Assembly: GCA_023229605.1 (NCBI GenBank)
Contig: JALNYY010000007.1
Span: 1-64,000 of the forward strand
Direction: 5' to 3'
Source of the DNA: Methylobacter sp.
GTDB taxonomy: Bacteria; Pseudomonadota; Gammaproteobacteria; Methylococcales; Methylomonadaceae
DNA length: 64,000 nt
In this document: piece by piece, positions 49,718 to 58,598 of the stretch
Position numbering within the stretch: the stretch's first letter is position 1
How the letters are laid out: each line of letters begins with the position of its first letter
The notes under the pieces: generated by a model
Told to the model about the DNA's origin: nothing
Database searches by the model: none
Seen by the model: only the letters and a program-made list of their open reading frames with translations
Position numbers and translations under genes: made by a program

Positions 49718-51672
49718 GATCAAATATGCGTACTTGGTTTATCCTGCTTCCCCGACAAAAGAAAGCTTTCATGCTTATCAGCGCCGATGTTTTTTTCGCT
49801 ATGTTCGCTCTTTGGGCGGCTTTTTCTTTGCGTTGGGGAGAGCTGTATATTCCTAAAGGCGATGAGTGGTATCTGTTTGTTGCTGCGCCTGCCATCGCCG
49901 TGCCGATTTTTGTTAAGTTGGGTTTGTACCGCGCGATTATCCGTTACATAGAAGTCAGGGCGTTATGGACCATTATTCAGGCGACTACGTTTTATGCGCT
50001 GTTTTTTGCGTTTGTATTGTATGAGTCAGGCATCAAAGGCGTTCCCCGGACGGTGTTGCCGCTCAACTGGTTGAATATGATGCTGCTGGTGGGCGGCAGC
50101 CGGTTTTTTGCGCGTTGGTGGCTGGGAGAGGTTTATTTAAACTTGGGTGGAGGCCGGGGAGCAAAAAGTCACAGCAAAAAGAATGTGGTGATTTACGGCG
50201 CCGGAAACGCCGGCGTACAACTGGCTTCCGCATTAAGCTATGGACGTGAATTTAGGCCGGTCGCATTTATTGATGACGATGAGTTGCTGCATAAACAAAA
50301 GGTCAACGGTCTCCGGATTTATCCGCTCAGTTCTTTGAGATACTTGATAGAAAAACATCAGGTTTCAGATGTTCTGCTGGCTATGCCTTCGGCTAATCGG
50401 GCGCGTAAAAGTGAAATTATCCGCTTGTTGGAGCCTTTTGCGGTTCATGTGATGTCCATGCCGGGCTTGTCCGAGATTGCCCAGGGCAAAGTCACCGTTG
50501 ATGCGCTGCAGGAGGTTGATATCGCCGACCTTTTGGGGCGCGATGCTGTGGCGCCGGACCAATCGCTGCTGCATGCCAATATCGCAGGCAAGGTGGTGAT
50601 GGTGACCGGCGCAGGCGGCTCTATCGGTTCCGAGCTTTGCCGGCAAATTATCCTGTTGCAGCCGGAGACGCTGATTCTTTTTGAAATAAGCGAATTTGCG
50701 CTTTATGCGATAGAAAAGGAGTTACAGCATTTATTAGCCAAAGCGAAGGACGCCAAAGAAATAAAACTGATTCCAGTCTTGGGTTCGGTGGTAAACGCTA
50801 AGCGCTGCGAAAAAATATGCAAGACTTTCAAGGTGCAGACGATCTATCATGCGGCGGCCTATAAGCATGTGCCGATGGTCGAAAGAAATCCGGGCGAAGC
50901 GGTCTGGAACAATGTTTTTGGAACCTTGCATGCGGCATCGGCCGCGATAAAGGCGGAAGTTGAAACCTTTGTGCTCATTTCGACGGATAAGGCGGTCAGG
51001 CCGACCAACACCATGGGGGCGACCAAGCGTTTCGCTGAATTGATTTTGCAGGCGCTCAGTTTAAATGCCGTTGATAATCTACGGACCCGTTTTACGATGG
51101 TGCGGTTCGGTAATGTGCTGGGTTCTTCCGGGTCCGTCGTGCCGCTGTTTAAAGAGCAGATTGCAAGAGGCGGGCCGGTAACGGTGACCGACGAGAGAAT
51201 CATCCGCTATTTTATGACCATACCTGAGGCGGCGCAGTTGGTTATTCAGGCGGGCGCAATGGGGCAGGGCGGCGATGTGTTTGTACTGGATATGGGCGAG
51301 CCTATTCGTATTGTTGATTTAGCCAAGAGAATGATTCATTTGAGCGGATTGGAAGTCAAAGACGCAGAGCATCCCGGTGGCGATATAGAGATTAACTTTA
51401 CAGGGTTGAGGCCCGGAGAAAAACTGTATGAAGAGCTTTTGATCGGCGATAATGTCTCAAAAACCGGTCACGCAAGAATTATGCGCGCACAGGAGCAGGT
51501 TATTCCCTGGGCCGAACTGGAGAAAATGTTGGCGGTATTGGAACAGGCAACACAAGATGATGACTTTGAACGGGTTAGAGGCGTTTTGGCTGGTGCCGTT
51601 ACCGGTTTTGTACCGCAATGCGAAATCGAAGACTTGTTGTGGAAAGAAGGCAGGCGGATTGTGAATGGATAA
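49714..51672 (+). CDS. UDP-GlcNAc 4,6-dehydratase, WbpM/CapD/FlaA1-like membrane protein
   Basis: A 652-residue inner-membrane enzyme. The amino-terminal 150 residues hold four membrane segments, then a first Rossmann domain (VVIYGAGNAGVQLASALSYG) and a second catalytic SDR domain (VMVTGAGGSIGSELCRQII near residue 293). The catalytic region TDKAVRPTNTMGATKRFAEL has methionine in place of tyrosine, as in WbpM. It makes UDP-4-keto-6-deoxy-GlcNAc, the substrate of the WbpV-like reductase upstream. Length fits WbpM (about 660). Its last eight bases overlap the LysR gene. Confidence 0.93.
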   Translation: MRSNMRTWFILLPRQKKAFMLISADVFFAMFALWAAFSLRWGELYIPKGDEWYLFVAAPAIAVPIFVKLGLYRAIIRYIEVRALWTIIQATTFYALFFAFVLYESGIKGVPRTVLPLNWLNMMLLVGGSRFFARWWLGEVYLNLGGGRGAKSHSKKNVVIYGAGNAGVQLASALSYGREFRPVAFIDDDELLHKQKVNGLRIYPLSSLRYLIEKHQVSDVLLAMPSANRARKSEIIRLLEPFAVHVMSMPGLSEIAQGKVTVDALQEVDIADLLGRDAVAPDQSLLHANIAGKVVMVTGAGGSIGSELCRQIILLQPETLILFEISEFALYAIEKELQHLLAKAKDAKEIKLIPVLGSVVNAKRCEKICKTFKVQTIYHAAAYKHVPMVERNPGEAVWNNVFGTLHAASAAIKAEVETFVLISTDKAVRPTNTMGATKRFAELILQALSLNAVDNLRTRFTMVRFGNVLGSSGSVVPLFKEQIARGGPVTVTDERIIRYFMTIPEAAQLVIQAGAMGQGGDVFVLDMGEPIRIVDLAKRMIHLSGLEVKDAEHPGGDIEINFTGLRPGEKLYEELLIGDNVSKTGHARIMRAQEQVIPWAELEKMLAVLEQATQDDDFERVRGVLAGAVTGFVPQCEIEDLLWKEGRRIVNG

Positions 51673-52585
51673 ATTGACCAGCATGAACGTTTTCGTCCGC
51701 GTGGCAAAGGCCGGAAGTTTTGCCGGCGGCGCGCGCGACCTGGATATTTCCAGAGCCATGGCGACCAAGCATATCATGCATCTCGAGGGCGTATTAGGCA
51801 CGCGACTATTCAACCGGACCACGCGCAGCTTAAGCTTGACCGACGTCGGGGCGTCTTATCTGGAGCGATGTCAGCAAGTGTTGCTTGAGGTTGAGGAGAT
51901 GGAGGCCGCTGTTACGCATTTACAGACCGAGCCCAGGGGGGTTTTAAGAATCAGCGCCCCGCCGGTCATCGGTGCGACGCATATCGCTTGGGCCGTCTCT
52001 GAGTTTTTGAAAATACATCCTGACTTGACCGTCGAGATGATTTTACAGAGCAGTCCGGGGGATTTGATCGACGAGGGGATCGATGTCGCTATTTCTTTGG
52101 GCGCTTTGGACGATACCAGCATGTTTGCGCGGAAATTGGCCAGCTATTCGTTGGTTGTTTGCGGTTCGCCGGAATATTTTGAGAAATACGGCATTCCCCA
52201 GACGCCGGAGGATTTGGAAGACCACAGCTGCCTGGTTAATTGGGCTATCGCGCCGAGGAATAAATGGCTGTTCAAAGGCGAAGCCGGCTATACAGGGATA
52301 ACGGTTTCAGGCCGGATGCAGGCGAATGTCGCAGATCCGATACGCATCGCCGCAATTAACGGCTTGGGGTTGGTGATGCTGCCGACTTATATCGTGGGTA
52401 GGGATATTGAAAAGGGCAAGCTGAAAGCTGTTCTGGAAGATTACACTTCACCGCCTCTGGATGTGCATGCCGTTTATCCGCATCGGAAATATTTGTCGGC
52501 AAAGGTCAGAGGCTTTATGGATTTTTTGCAGGAATTTCTGGAATATCGGGTTAGCCGCGGGGAACGGAATCAGACTGTTGATTAG
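51665..52585 (+). CDS. LysR-family transcriptional regulator
   Basis: A 306-residue LysR-type regulator with the amino-terminal winged helix (MNVFVRVAKAGSFAGGARDL then LFNRTTRSLSLTDVG) and a C-terminal effector domain (LRISAPPVIGATHIAWAVSE, DVAISLGALDDTSMFARKL, INGLGLVMLPTYIVGRDIEK). It belongs to the subgroup closest to YafC/DmlR-like regulators. Unusually, it is on the same strand as the polysaccharide operon and overlaps its last gene by eight bases, so it could be cotranscribed with it rather than divergent from a target. Its regulon is unknown. Confidence 0.9.
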   Translation: MDKLTSMNVFVRVAKAGSFAGGARDLDISRAMATKHIMHLEGVLGTRLFNRTTRSLSLTDVGASYLERCQQVLLEVEEMEAAVTHLQTEPRGVLRISAPPVIGATHIAWAVSEFLKIHPDLTVEMILQSSPGDLIDEGIDVAISLGALDDTSMFARKLASYSLVVCGSPEYFEKYGIPQTPEDLEDHSCLVNWAIAPRNKWLFKGEAGYTGITVSGRMQANVADPIRIAAINGLGLVMLPTYIVGRDIEKGKLKAVLEDYTSPPLDVHAVYPHRKYLSAKVRGFMDFLQEFLEYRVSRGERNQTVD

Positions 52586-52919
52586 TAGCGTATTTTTGGC
52601 GGACGCTGCCTGGCTATTTTAGCTGTGCGATTAGGTATGTGACCGCCTGTGTGGACAGGAGAAGTTTCCTGCTCGCACCTATATCCCTGTAGGCAAGGGC
52701 TAAATATTAAAATTCAGCAGGGAAAATACCCTATTATCGTGTCGTCTTGATGGCATCGCCGTGAGTCGATTTCTTGACCGTGGCCTAGGGGATGCGATAA
52801 TAGGCTACCATAAACGGATGAATCACTGTTTTATCAGACTTTACGCAAGAAAAAGCAGCATCAGGGGTTGGCAATGAGGCCAAGTTTGCCGGCCAAAAAC
52901 GCACGTAGAGATTAATAAG
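52586..52919. other. Intergenic region, 334 bases
   Basis: No convincing ORF. A fragment at 52669-52697 (GCTCGCACCT, ATCCCTGTAGGCAA) resembles the end of the 12205-12259 repeat (CTACCTCCTG, ATCCATGTAGGCAA), suggesting another decayed copy. A GATGGCATCGCCGT block at 52749-52762 recurs in the gap before typA (GATGGCATCGCCGT at 53370-53383), so a short dispersed repeat flanks the rhodanese gene. Confidence 0.45.
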
Positions 52920-53312
52920 ATGATAGAAAATTTAGATCCGCAACAAGCATGGGATTTGTTACAAAATAATTCCGAAGCTGTACTGGTGGATGTAAGAACG
53001 AAAGTTGAGCATTCCTTTGTAGGGCATCCTCCAGGTGCCATATCCATTCCCTGGAAAGAAGCGCCCGATTGGCAAGTCAATTCGCAGTTTGTCGCCGAAG
53101 TTAAAAAAGTCGTACTTGACCGCAATGCGCCGGTTTTATTGCTTTGCCGTAGCGGCCAACGTTCGCTGGATGCGGCAAAAGCACTGGAAGAGGCCGGTTA
53201 TCAATTGTTGATTAATATTGTTGACGGTTTTGAAGGTCCCCTGGATGCGAATAAACATAGGGGTAATCTTGGCGGTTGGCGTTTTCAGGGCCTGCCTTGG
53301 GAGCAGAGTTAA
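52920..53312 (+). CDS. Rhodanese-like domain protein
   Basis: Single-domain rhodanese of 130 residues, probably a sulfurtransferase. The amino end MIENLDPQQAWDLLQNNSEA leads to VLVDVRTKVEHSFVGHPPGA, and the active-site loop is LLLCRSGQRSLDAA with the persulfide cysteine. The C-terminal NIVDGFEGPLDANKHRG and GGWRFQGLPWEQS are typical of the stand-alone periplasm-free type found in many gammaproteobacteria. No signal peptide. Monocistronic by spacing; flanked by the same short repeat on both sides. Confidence 0.92.
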   Translation: MIENLDPQQAWDLLQNNSEAVLVDVRTKVEHSFVGHPPGAISIPWKEAPDWQVNSQFVAEVKKVVLDRNAPVLLLCRSGQRSLDAAKALEEAGYQLLINIVDGFEGPLDANKHRGNLGGWRFQGLPWEQS

Positions 53313-53412
53313 TCTTATCGTCAAATTGGACCAGGCAGGGTGTGTCCAACAAAATCTAAACAGCAGTCATGATGGCATCGCCGTCCTTTCTTTCCCCGCA
53401 TTTAACCCATTA

Positions 53413-53460
53413 GAGTGCATACGCACTCATCATGTTTAAAAGGATGCGCATAGCGCATCC
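53413..53460. promoter_or_regulatory. Two adjacent perfect hairpins upstream of typA
   Basis: GAGTGC-ATAC-GCACTC at 53413-53428 and GGATGCGC-ATA-GCGCATCC at 53442-53460 lie back to back, 36 bases before the typA start. They could be a terminator for the rhodanese gene, a 5' leader structure for typA, or a repeat. No U-tract follows, which argues against simple termination. Confidence 0.5.
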
Positions 53461-53495
53461 CACATTTGTTTATATAAACCTTAGAGACCATAAAA

Positions 53496-55307
53496 GTGAT
53501 CGAAAAATTAAGAAATATTGCAATTATTGCCCACGTTGACCATGGTAAAACGACCCTGGTTGATAAATTATTGCAACAGTCCGGCACGTTTGCCGCTCAT
53601 ACTAAAGTGACCGAGCGCATTATGGACTCCAACGATATTGAAAAAGAACGCGGCATCACCATTCTGGCCAAAAACACCGCGCTGGATTGGAACGGCTACC
53701 ATATCAATATCGTCGACACCCCGGGACACGCCGACTTTGGCGGCGAAGTGGAGCGGGTGTTATCGATGGTCGATTCGGTATTGTTGCTGGTTGACGCGGT
53801 GGACGGCCCCATGCCGCAAACCCGTTTCGTTACCCAAAAAGCGTTTGCGTTGGGATTGAAGCCGATTGTGGTTATCAACAAAATCGACCGTCCGGGCGCG
53901 CGTCCTGATTGGGTTGTCGATCAAACCTTCGACTTATTCGATCGCTTGGGCGCAACCGACGAACAGCTGGATTTTCCTATTGTTTTTGCGTCGGCAATCA
54001 ACGGCTATGCCGGATTGGAGCACACTATCACCGGCGGCGATATGACGCCGCTATTTGAGACGATTGTGTCCAAAGTAAGCCCCCCGCCCGTTGATATGGA
54101 CGGCCCTTTCCAAATGCAGGTGTCCAGTCTGGATTACAACACTTATACCGGCGTTATCGGTATCGGCCGGATTCAGCGCGGCACCATAAAACCCAACACG
54201 CCGCTGGTTATCGTTAACCGGGAAGGTGTCGAGCGCAAGGGCCGTATGTTGCAGGTTTACGGGTTTCACGGCTTGGATCGCGTTGAAGTTCAAGAGGCGC
54301 GCGCCGGCGATATTATTGCCTTTGCCGGCATTGAAAAGCTGGAAATATCAGACACCATCTGCCATCCCGATGCCGTAGAAGCCATGCCGCCATTGTCGGT
54401 TGATGAGCCGACGGTCAGCATGACTTTTCAGGTCAATAACTCGCCGTTTGCCGGACGCGAAGGCAAGTTCGTCACCACGCGCCAAATTCGCGACCGCTTA
54501 GACAAGGAATTGCAACATAACGTTGCGCTGAAAGTTGAAGACACAGCAGATCCGGATAAATTCAAGGTATCCGGTCGCGGTGAACTGCATTTGTCGGTTT
54601 TGATTGAAAATATGCGCCGCGAAGGCTTCGAAATGGGTGTGTCGCGTCCTGAAGTTATTCTTAAGGAAATTGACGGTAAAAAATGCGAGCCTTTTGAAAT
54701 GGTCACCATTGAAGTGGAAGAAATCCATCAAGGGGCGATCATGGAAAAACTGGGCGAGCGTAAAGGCGACTTGACCAATATGATACCGGACGGCAAGGGC
54801 CGCATCCGGCTGGAGTATATGATGCCGTCACGCGGCCTGATCGGGTTCCAAACCGAATTTATGACCGCTACTTCCGGCTCCGGCCTGCTATACCATGTAT
54901 TCGATCACTACGGCCCGATGAAAGCGGGTGACGTGGGCAGCCGTTCGCGTGGCGTGATGATTTCAATGGTTGCGGGCAAAGCCGTTACCTACTCATTGCA
55001 TCCGTTACAGGAACGTGGCGAGCTATTATTGGTCAATGGCGATGAAGTCTACGAGGGCATGTTAGTGGGATTGCATTCCCGCACCAATGATTTAACGGTT
55101 AATCCCTGCAAACCCAAACCGCTGACTAACATCCGCGCATCGGGTACGGATGAAAGTCTGGTGCTGGCGAGAATTCAAAAGATGACTCTTGAGCAAGCAC
55201 TGGAATTTATTGCCGAAGATGAATTGGTTGAGGTCACCCCAAAATCGATACGCTTGCGCAAGAAGCTGTTAACTGAAAATGAGCGTAAGAGAGCGTCCAA
55301 AGGATAA
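53496..55307 (+). CDS. typA: Ribosome-associated GTPase TypA/BipA
   Basis: Translational GTPase acting on ribosome assembly at low temperature and stress. G1 motif AHVDHGKTTLVDKLL is at residues 12-26, then the effector RIMDSNDIEKERGITILAK, G3 DTPGHADFGGEVERV and G4 NKIDRPGARPDWV. The C-terminal TypA-specific region includes SRGLIGFQTEFMTATSGSGL and LHSRTNDLTVNPCKPKPLTN. Length 603 is exact for the family. The start is GTG 53496, as the conserved MIEKLRNIAIIAH begins there. Confidence 0.97.
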   Translation: MIEKLRNIAIIAHVDHGKTTLVDKLLQQSGTFAAHTKVTERIMDSNDIEKERGITILAKNTALDWNGYHINIVDTPGHADFGGEVERVLSMVDSVLLLVDAVDGPMPQTRFVTQKAFALGLKPIVVINKIDRPGARPDWVVDQTFDLFDRLGATDEQLDFPIVFASAINGYAGLEHTITGGDMTPLFETIVSKVSPPPVDMDGPFQMQVSSLDYNTYTGVIGIGRIQRGTIKPNTPLVIVNREGVERKGRMLQVYGFHGLDRVEVQEARAGDIIAFAGIEKLEISDTICHPDAVEAMPPLSVDEPTVSMTFQVNNSPFAGREGKFVTTRQIRDRLDKELQHNVALKVEDTADPDKFKVSGRGELHLSVLIENMRREGFEMGVSRPEVILKEIDGKKCEPFEMVTIEVEEIHQGAIMEKLGERKGDLTNMIPDGKGRIRLEYMMPSRGLIGFQTEFMTATSGSGLLYHVFDHYGPMKAGDVGSRSRGVMISMVAGKAVTYSLHPLQERGELLLVNGDEVYEGMLVGLHSRTNDLTVNPCKPKPLTNIRASGTDESLVLARIQKMTLEQALEFIAEDELVEVTPKSIRLRKKLLTENERKRASKG

Positions 55308-55631
55308 GTTAAGGGTATACGCTGATCGGCTTGCCGGTTATAGGCAAGTCGATATTTACAAAATGGGGGAATCGCCCGGTTTCCCTATTGTATCTTTGGC
55401 TGCTCAATCAGCCCGAATTCTTCGGGCATGAATTCAACGATAAATCTCAAAAAATCAGTTGAGCCAACCCTGCCCAAAAAACATTCGGCCTGAGTTTGGC
55501 GCCCACTGTTCATCAAAGCCGCAGGCTATTAGAATAGTCGCTCCACAAGTATGCTTTCTTGCTGCTCTCGATACAACAGATTGTTGCGGAGGGTATAATC
55601 GCATGGAACTATGCAGCCCAAGGCTTCAAAC
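55308..55631. other. Intergenic region, 324 bases
   Basis: Contains hairpins CTTGCC/GGCAAG at 55330-55348 (possible typA terminator) and GCCCGAA-TTC-TTCGGGC at 55411-55427. A TATAAT box lies at 55594-55599, without a clear -35, and would place transcription start near 55606. No ORF or RNA gene is recognised. Confidence 0.5.
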
Positions 55632-56504
55632 ATGAATCGATACGACCAAACTAAAGATAAAAAAATCGGCAAAGTCGTGATTGCGGCGACGATTATGTTG
55701 GCCGCTTTGGCGAGTGCCGGTTGGTTTTATTTTAAGCATCAACAAAGCGGTGCCGTCACAGAGCCCGAAACGCGCACTTTGGCGCTTCCTTCAGGTTCTG
55801 GGCCGGCGACGGGTGCAATAAGCCCTCTGTCGGTCAAGGAGTCGATAGAGGGAGTGGCTGCGGAAGAAGCCGTTTCGGATAATATTGTAGAGCTGCAGCA
55901 GGAATCCGCATTTATTTTGCCCGATCTTGATAACAGCGATGCGCTGTTGCGGGAGGAAATGACAGGTGTTTCTCCTGCGCTTGCCGGTTGGCTGAATACT
56001 GATCAGCTGGTCAGGAAATATGTTGTTATTGCTAACGATTTTTCGCAGGGATTGCGGATTGAAAAGCACTTGCGCTTTCTTCGGCTGGAGCAGCCGTTTG
56101 CAGTCGATCAGCACGATGGATCGCTGTTTATCGCGGCTGAAAGTTATAAGCGCTATGACCGGTTGGCGGCAGCAATAGATGCGCTGGACGTACAGGCGGC
56201 GCTGGCAGTGTATAAAAAGTTCAGGCCGTTATTGCTGCAGGTTTTTAAGGGGTTCAGTTATCCGGATGAGTATGCCTTGGAAGATATTTTCACCAAAGCG
56301 GCGGCGGTAATTCTTGCGGCGCCTGTTGTCGACGGGCAGCTTGCAGTGTTAAGGCACTCGATAAATTATAAGTTTGTCGATCAACAACTTGAGGCATCAA
56401 GCCCGGTGCATAAACAGATGCTGCGCATGGGGCCTGAAAACACCCGCATCATCCAGAATAAACTGCGCCTGCTGGTTGAAGGTTTAGTCAATCTGAAAGA
56501 TTAG
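55632..56504 (+). CDS. DUF3014 domain protein
   Basis: A membrane-anchored protein of unknown function, 290 residues. One membrane segment lies near residues 14-34 (KVVIAATIMLAALASAGWFY), followed by a proline- and serine-rich linker and a C-terminal DUF3014 region marked by LPDLDNSDALLREEMTGVSP, VANDFSQGLRIEKHLRF-like (here VIANDFSQG) and QPFAVDQHDGSLFIAAESYKR. The family is usually periplasmic or envelope-linked. ATG 55632 is chosen over 55611 because the TATAAT at 55594 would start mRNA only about five bases before 55611. Confidence 0.82.
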   Translation: MNRYDQTKDKKIGKVVIAATIMLAALASAGWFYFKHQQSGAVTEPETRTLALPSGSGPATGAISPLSVKESIEGVAAEEAVSDNIVELQQESAFILPDLDNSDALLREEMTGVSPALAGWLNTDQLVRKYVVIANDFSQGLRIEKHLRFLRLEQPFAVDQHDGSLFIAAESYKRYDRLAAAIDALDVQAALAVYKKFRPLLLQVFKGFSYPDEYALEDIFTKAAAVILAAPVVDGQLAVLRHSINYKFVDQQLEASSPVHKQMLRMGPENTRIIQNKLRLLVEGLVNLKD

Positions 56505-57157
56505 CGCGTACCAAATACCACGATAGTTTTGCCGCGCGCGGTGATCAGCTTTTTATTTTCCAGTTCTTTTAAGACGCGCCCGGCCATTTCCCTTGAGCAA
56601 CTGACCATGCGGCCGATCTCTTGCCTGGAGATATGCAGTTGCATACCGTCAGGGTGCGTTATTGCCTCGGGGCCTTTGCATAAATCCAGCAAAGTCCGGG
56701 CAATTCGCCCTTCTACATCCATAAACGCCAGATCGCATAAATTACGGCTGGTGTTTAATAGCCGTGACGATAATTGTTCGCCTATCATGAAGAATATGTC
56801 GGGACTATGCTCCGCCAGATCTTTTCTCAATATCTGGCGGAGCCGTTCGTAACTTATTTCGGCCAAATGGCATTCGCCGCGAGTTTTAACGCTGACTTTC
56901 CGCGGTTCAGTCGCTTTAAAAACGCCGATTTCGCCGATAAATTCATTTTTATTTAAATAAGCGAGAATCAGTTCATGCCCTCCGTCGGCATCTTCCACGC
57001 AAACACTGACCGAGCCGCTTATGATAAAATACAACCGGTCGCCTATGTCGCCAGGTCGAATGATGGTGGTTTTGGCAGGATATTTTTTTATATGGCAAAA
57101 GCGCAAGAAATACTCCAGCGCTTCTTTATAGGGGGATTCTTTGGGGTTAAGTGTCAT
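56501..57157 (-). CDS. crp: CRP-family cAMP-responsive regulator (Crp/Vfr)
   Basis: Global transcription factor of 218 residues. The cyclic-nucleotide domain spans about 25-130 (RPGDIGDRLYFIISGSVSVC, LAYLNKNEFIGEIGVF). The recognition helix is in ISRQEIGRMVSCSREMAGRV, nearly the E. coli Crp helix-turn-helix, and the C-terminal TARGKTIVVFGTR matches its end. The Arg and Ser/Thr cAMP contacts lie around PRKVSVKTRGE. It is divergent from a yhfA-type OsmC gene, the same pairing as crp-yhfA in E. coli. Its end overlaps the DUF3014 stop by four bases. Confidence 0.93.
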   Translation of the reverse strand: MTLNPKESPYKEALEYFLRFCHIKKYPAKTTIIRPGDIGDRLYFIISGSVSVCVEDADGGHELILAYLNKNEFIGEIGVFKATEPRKVSVKTRGECHLAEISYERLRQILRKDLAEHSPDIFFMIGEQLSSRLLNTSRNLCDLAFMDVEGRIARTLLDLCKGPEAITHPDGMQLHISRQEIGRMVSCSREMAGRVLKELENKKLITARGKTIVVFGTR

Positions 57158-57294
57158 AGCAACAATTCATCTGTCCTTAGTAGCGTGATGGGCCTTATTA
57201 ACAATGCAGGATTTTAACAAAAAAATCAACATTGTCACTCTGGCAATAAGCATTTTTATGCTACTCTATGCGTCATTTTTAACCGGGAAAATAA

Positions 57295-57711
57295 ATGCAA
57301 GTAACAGTCAAATGGGTCGATGGCGTGATGTTCGTCGGCGAAACCGGCAGTGGACATGCTGTAGTTATGGACGGTCCTCCCGACCATGGCGGTCGTAATA
57401 TGGGCGCGCGTCCCATGGAAATGCTTTTGCTGGGCGTAGGCGGTTGCTCATCTTTTGATGTGGTGCAGATTTTACAAAAAGGCAGAAATGACCTTGTGAA
57501 ATGCGTGGCCGAGGTTACCGCCGAACGGGTTGACGCCATTCCGAGTGTGTTTAGCAAGGTCCATCTGCATTTTATAGTCACCGGTCATGATTTAAAGGCA
57601 TCGGCTGTTGAAAGAGCGGTAAAATTATCCGCAGAGAAATATTGCTCGGCATCTATTATGCTAAGCAAAGCGGTGGAAATCACCCATGATTTTGAAGTTA
57701 TCGAGGTTTAA
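57295..57711 (+). CDS. OsmC family protein, YhfA type
   Basis: A 138-residue OsmC/Ohr-fold protein. The two reactive cysteines stand in LLGVGGCSSFDVVQIL (Cys51) and SAEKYCSASIMLSKAVE (Cys116), consistent with peroxide-reducing members, though YhfA itself has no settled function. MDGPPDHGGRNMGARPMEM is characteristic of the YhfA subgroup. Position beside crp is conserved with E. coli. It ends five bases before the speD start, suggesting cotranscription. Confidence 0.92.
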   Translation: MQVTVKWVDGVMFVGETGSGHAVVMDGPPDHGGRNMGARPMEMLLLGVGGCSSFDVVQILQKGRNDLVKCVAEVTAERVDAIPSVFSKVHLHFIVTGHDLKASAVERAVKLSAEKYCSASIMLSKAVEITHDFEVIEV

Positions 57712-57716
57712 CTATT

Positions 57717-58523
57717 TTGAATAAATTGCAATTACACGGCTTTAATAATTTAACAAAGTCGCTCAGTTTCAATATTTATGATATTTGTTATGCGCCGGCT
57801 GAACAGCAGCAGGCTTATATCGAGTATATCGATGAAGCTTATAACGCCGACAAACTGACCCAAATCCTTAAGGATGTCGCCGAAATTATCGGCGCACAAG
57901 TTCTTAATATCGCCCGCCAGGACTATGAACCGCAAGGCGCCAGCGTCACCATGCTGATCTCCGAGGGCGAAGCGCCGCCTCCGCCGAGCATGAACAGCCA
58001 ATCGCCCGGTCCTTTGCCGGAAACGGTGTTGGCGCATCTGGATAAAAGCCATATCACTGTGCACACTTATCCTGAAAGCCATCCCGATAACGGCATCAGC
58101 ACTTTCCGCGCCGATATTGACGTTTCAACCTGCGGCCGGATTTCACCGTTGAAAGCGCTCAATTACCTGATTCACAGCTTTGAATCCGATGTGGTGACCA
58201 TGGATTATAAAGTGCGCGGCTTTACCCGCGACATTTCAGGAAAGAAGCATTATATCGACCATAAAATCACGTCTATTCAGGACTATATTGCATTGGATAC
58301 GCAAGAAAGCTATCAGATGATTGATGTGAATGTGTATCAGGAAAATATTTTCCACACCAAAATGATGCTTAAGGAAACCGAGCTGGAGAATTACTTATTC
58401 GAGAAGGAATGCGACTTGTCGGCCGAGCAAAAAGCGGAAATAGAAAGTAAGCTGCATAAGGAGGTGACGGAGATTTTTTATGGTCACAACTACCGCCAGC
58501 GTTATGAAGAAGTTAAATCCTGA
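57717..58523 (+). CDS. speD: S-adenosylmethionine decarboxylase proenzyme
   Basis: Provides decarboxylated AdoMet for spermidine synthesis. It is the long E. coli-type proenzyme: MNKLQLHGFNNLTKSLSFNI matches the E. coli start, and LPETVLAHLDKSHITVHTYP holds the self-cleavage site Lys110-Ser111, where the serine becomes the pyruvoyl group. ISPLKALNYLIHSFESDVV and DVNVYQENIFHTKMMLKE are conserved. Length 268 is typical. The start is TTG 57717, with GAGG ten bases upstream at the end of the preceding gene; it may limit expression. speE is not adjacent. Confidence 0.95.
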   Translation: MNKLQLHGFNNLTKSLSFNIYDICYAPAEQQQAYIEYIDEAYNADKLTQILKDVAEIIGAQVLNIARQDYEPQGASVTMLISEGEAPPPPSMNSQSPGPLPETVLAHLDKSHITVHTYPESHPDNGISTFRADIDVSTCGRISPLKALNYLIHSFESDVVTMDYKVRGFTRDISGKKHYIDHKITSIQDYIALDTQESYQMIDVNVYQENIFHTKMMLKETELENYLFEKECDLSAEQKAEIESKLHKEVTEIFYGHNYRQRYEEVKS

Positions 58524-58557
58524 TGCTTGATAGGGCATTAACCTAAGGTAGATCATT

Positions 58558-58587
58558 ACGGACGACTGCGTGGATGCAGTCGTCCGT
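58558..58587. terminator. Bidirectional hairpin between convergent speD and glcF-like genes
   Basis: A perfect 12-base stem, ACGGACGACTGC/GCAGTCGTCCGT, encloses loop GTGGAT midway between two convergent genes. T-runs are weak on both sides, so efficiency is uncertain. Confidence 0.75.
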
Positions 58588-58598
58588 GTCTTTCGTGG

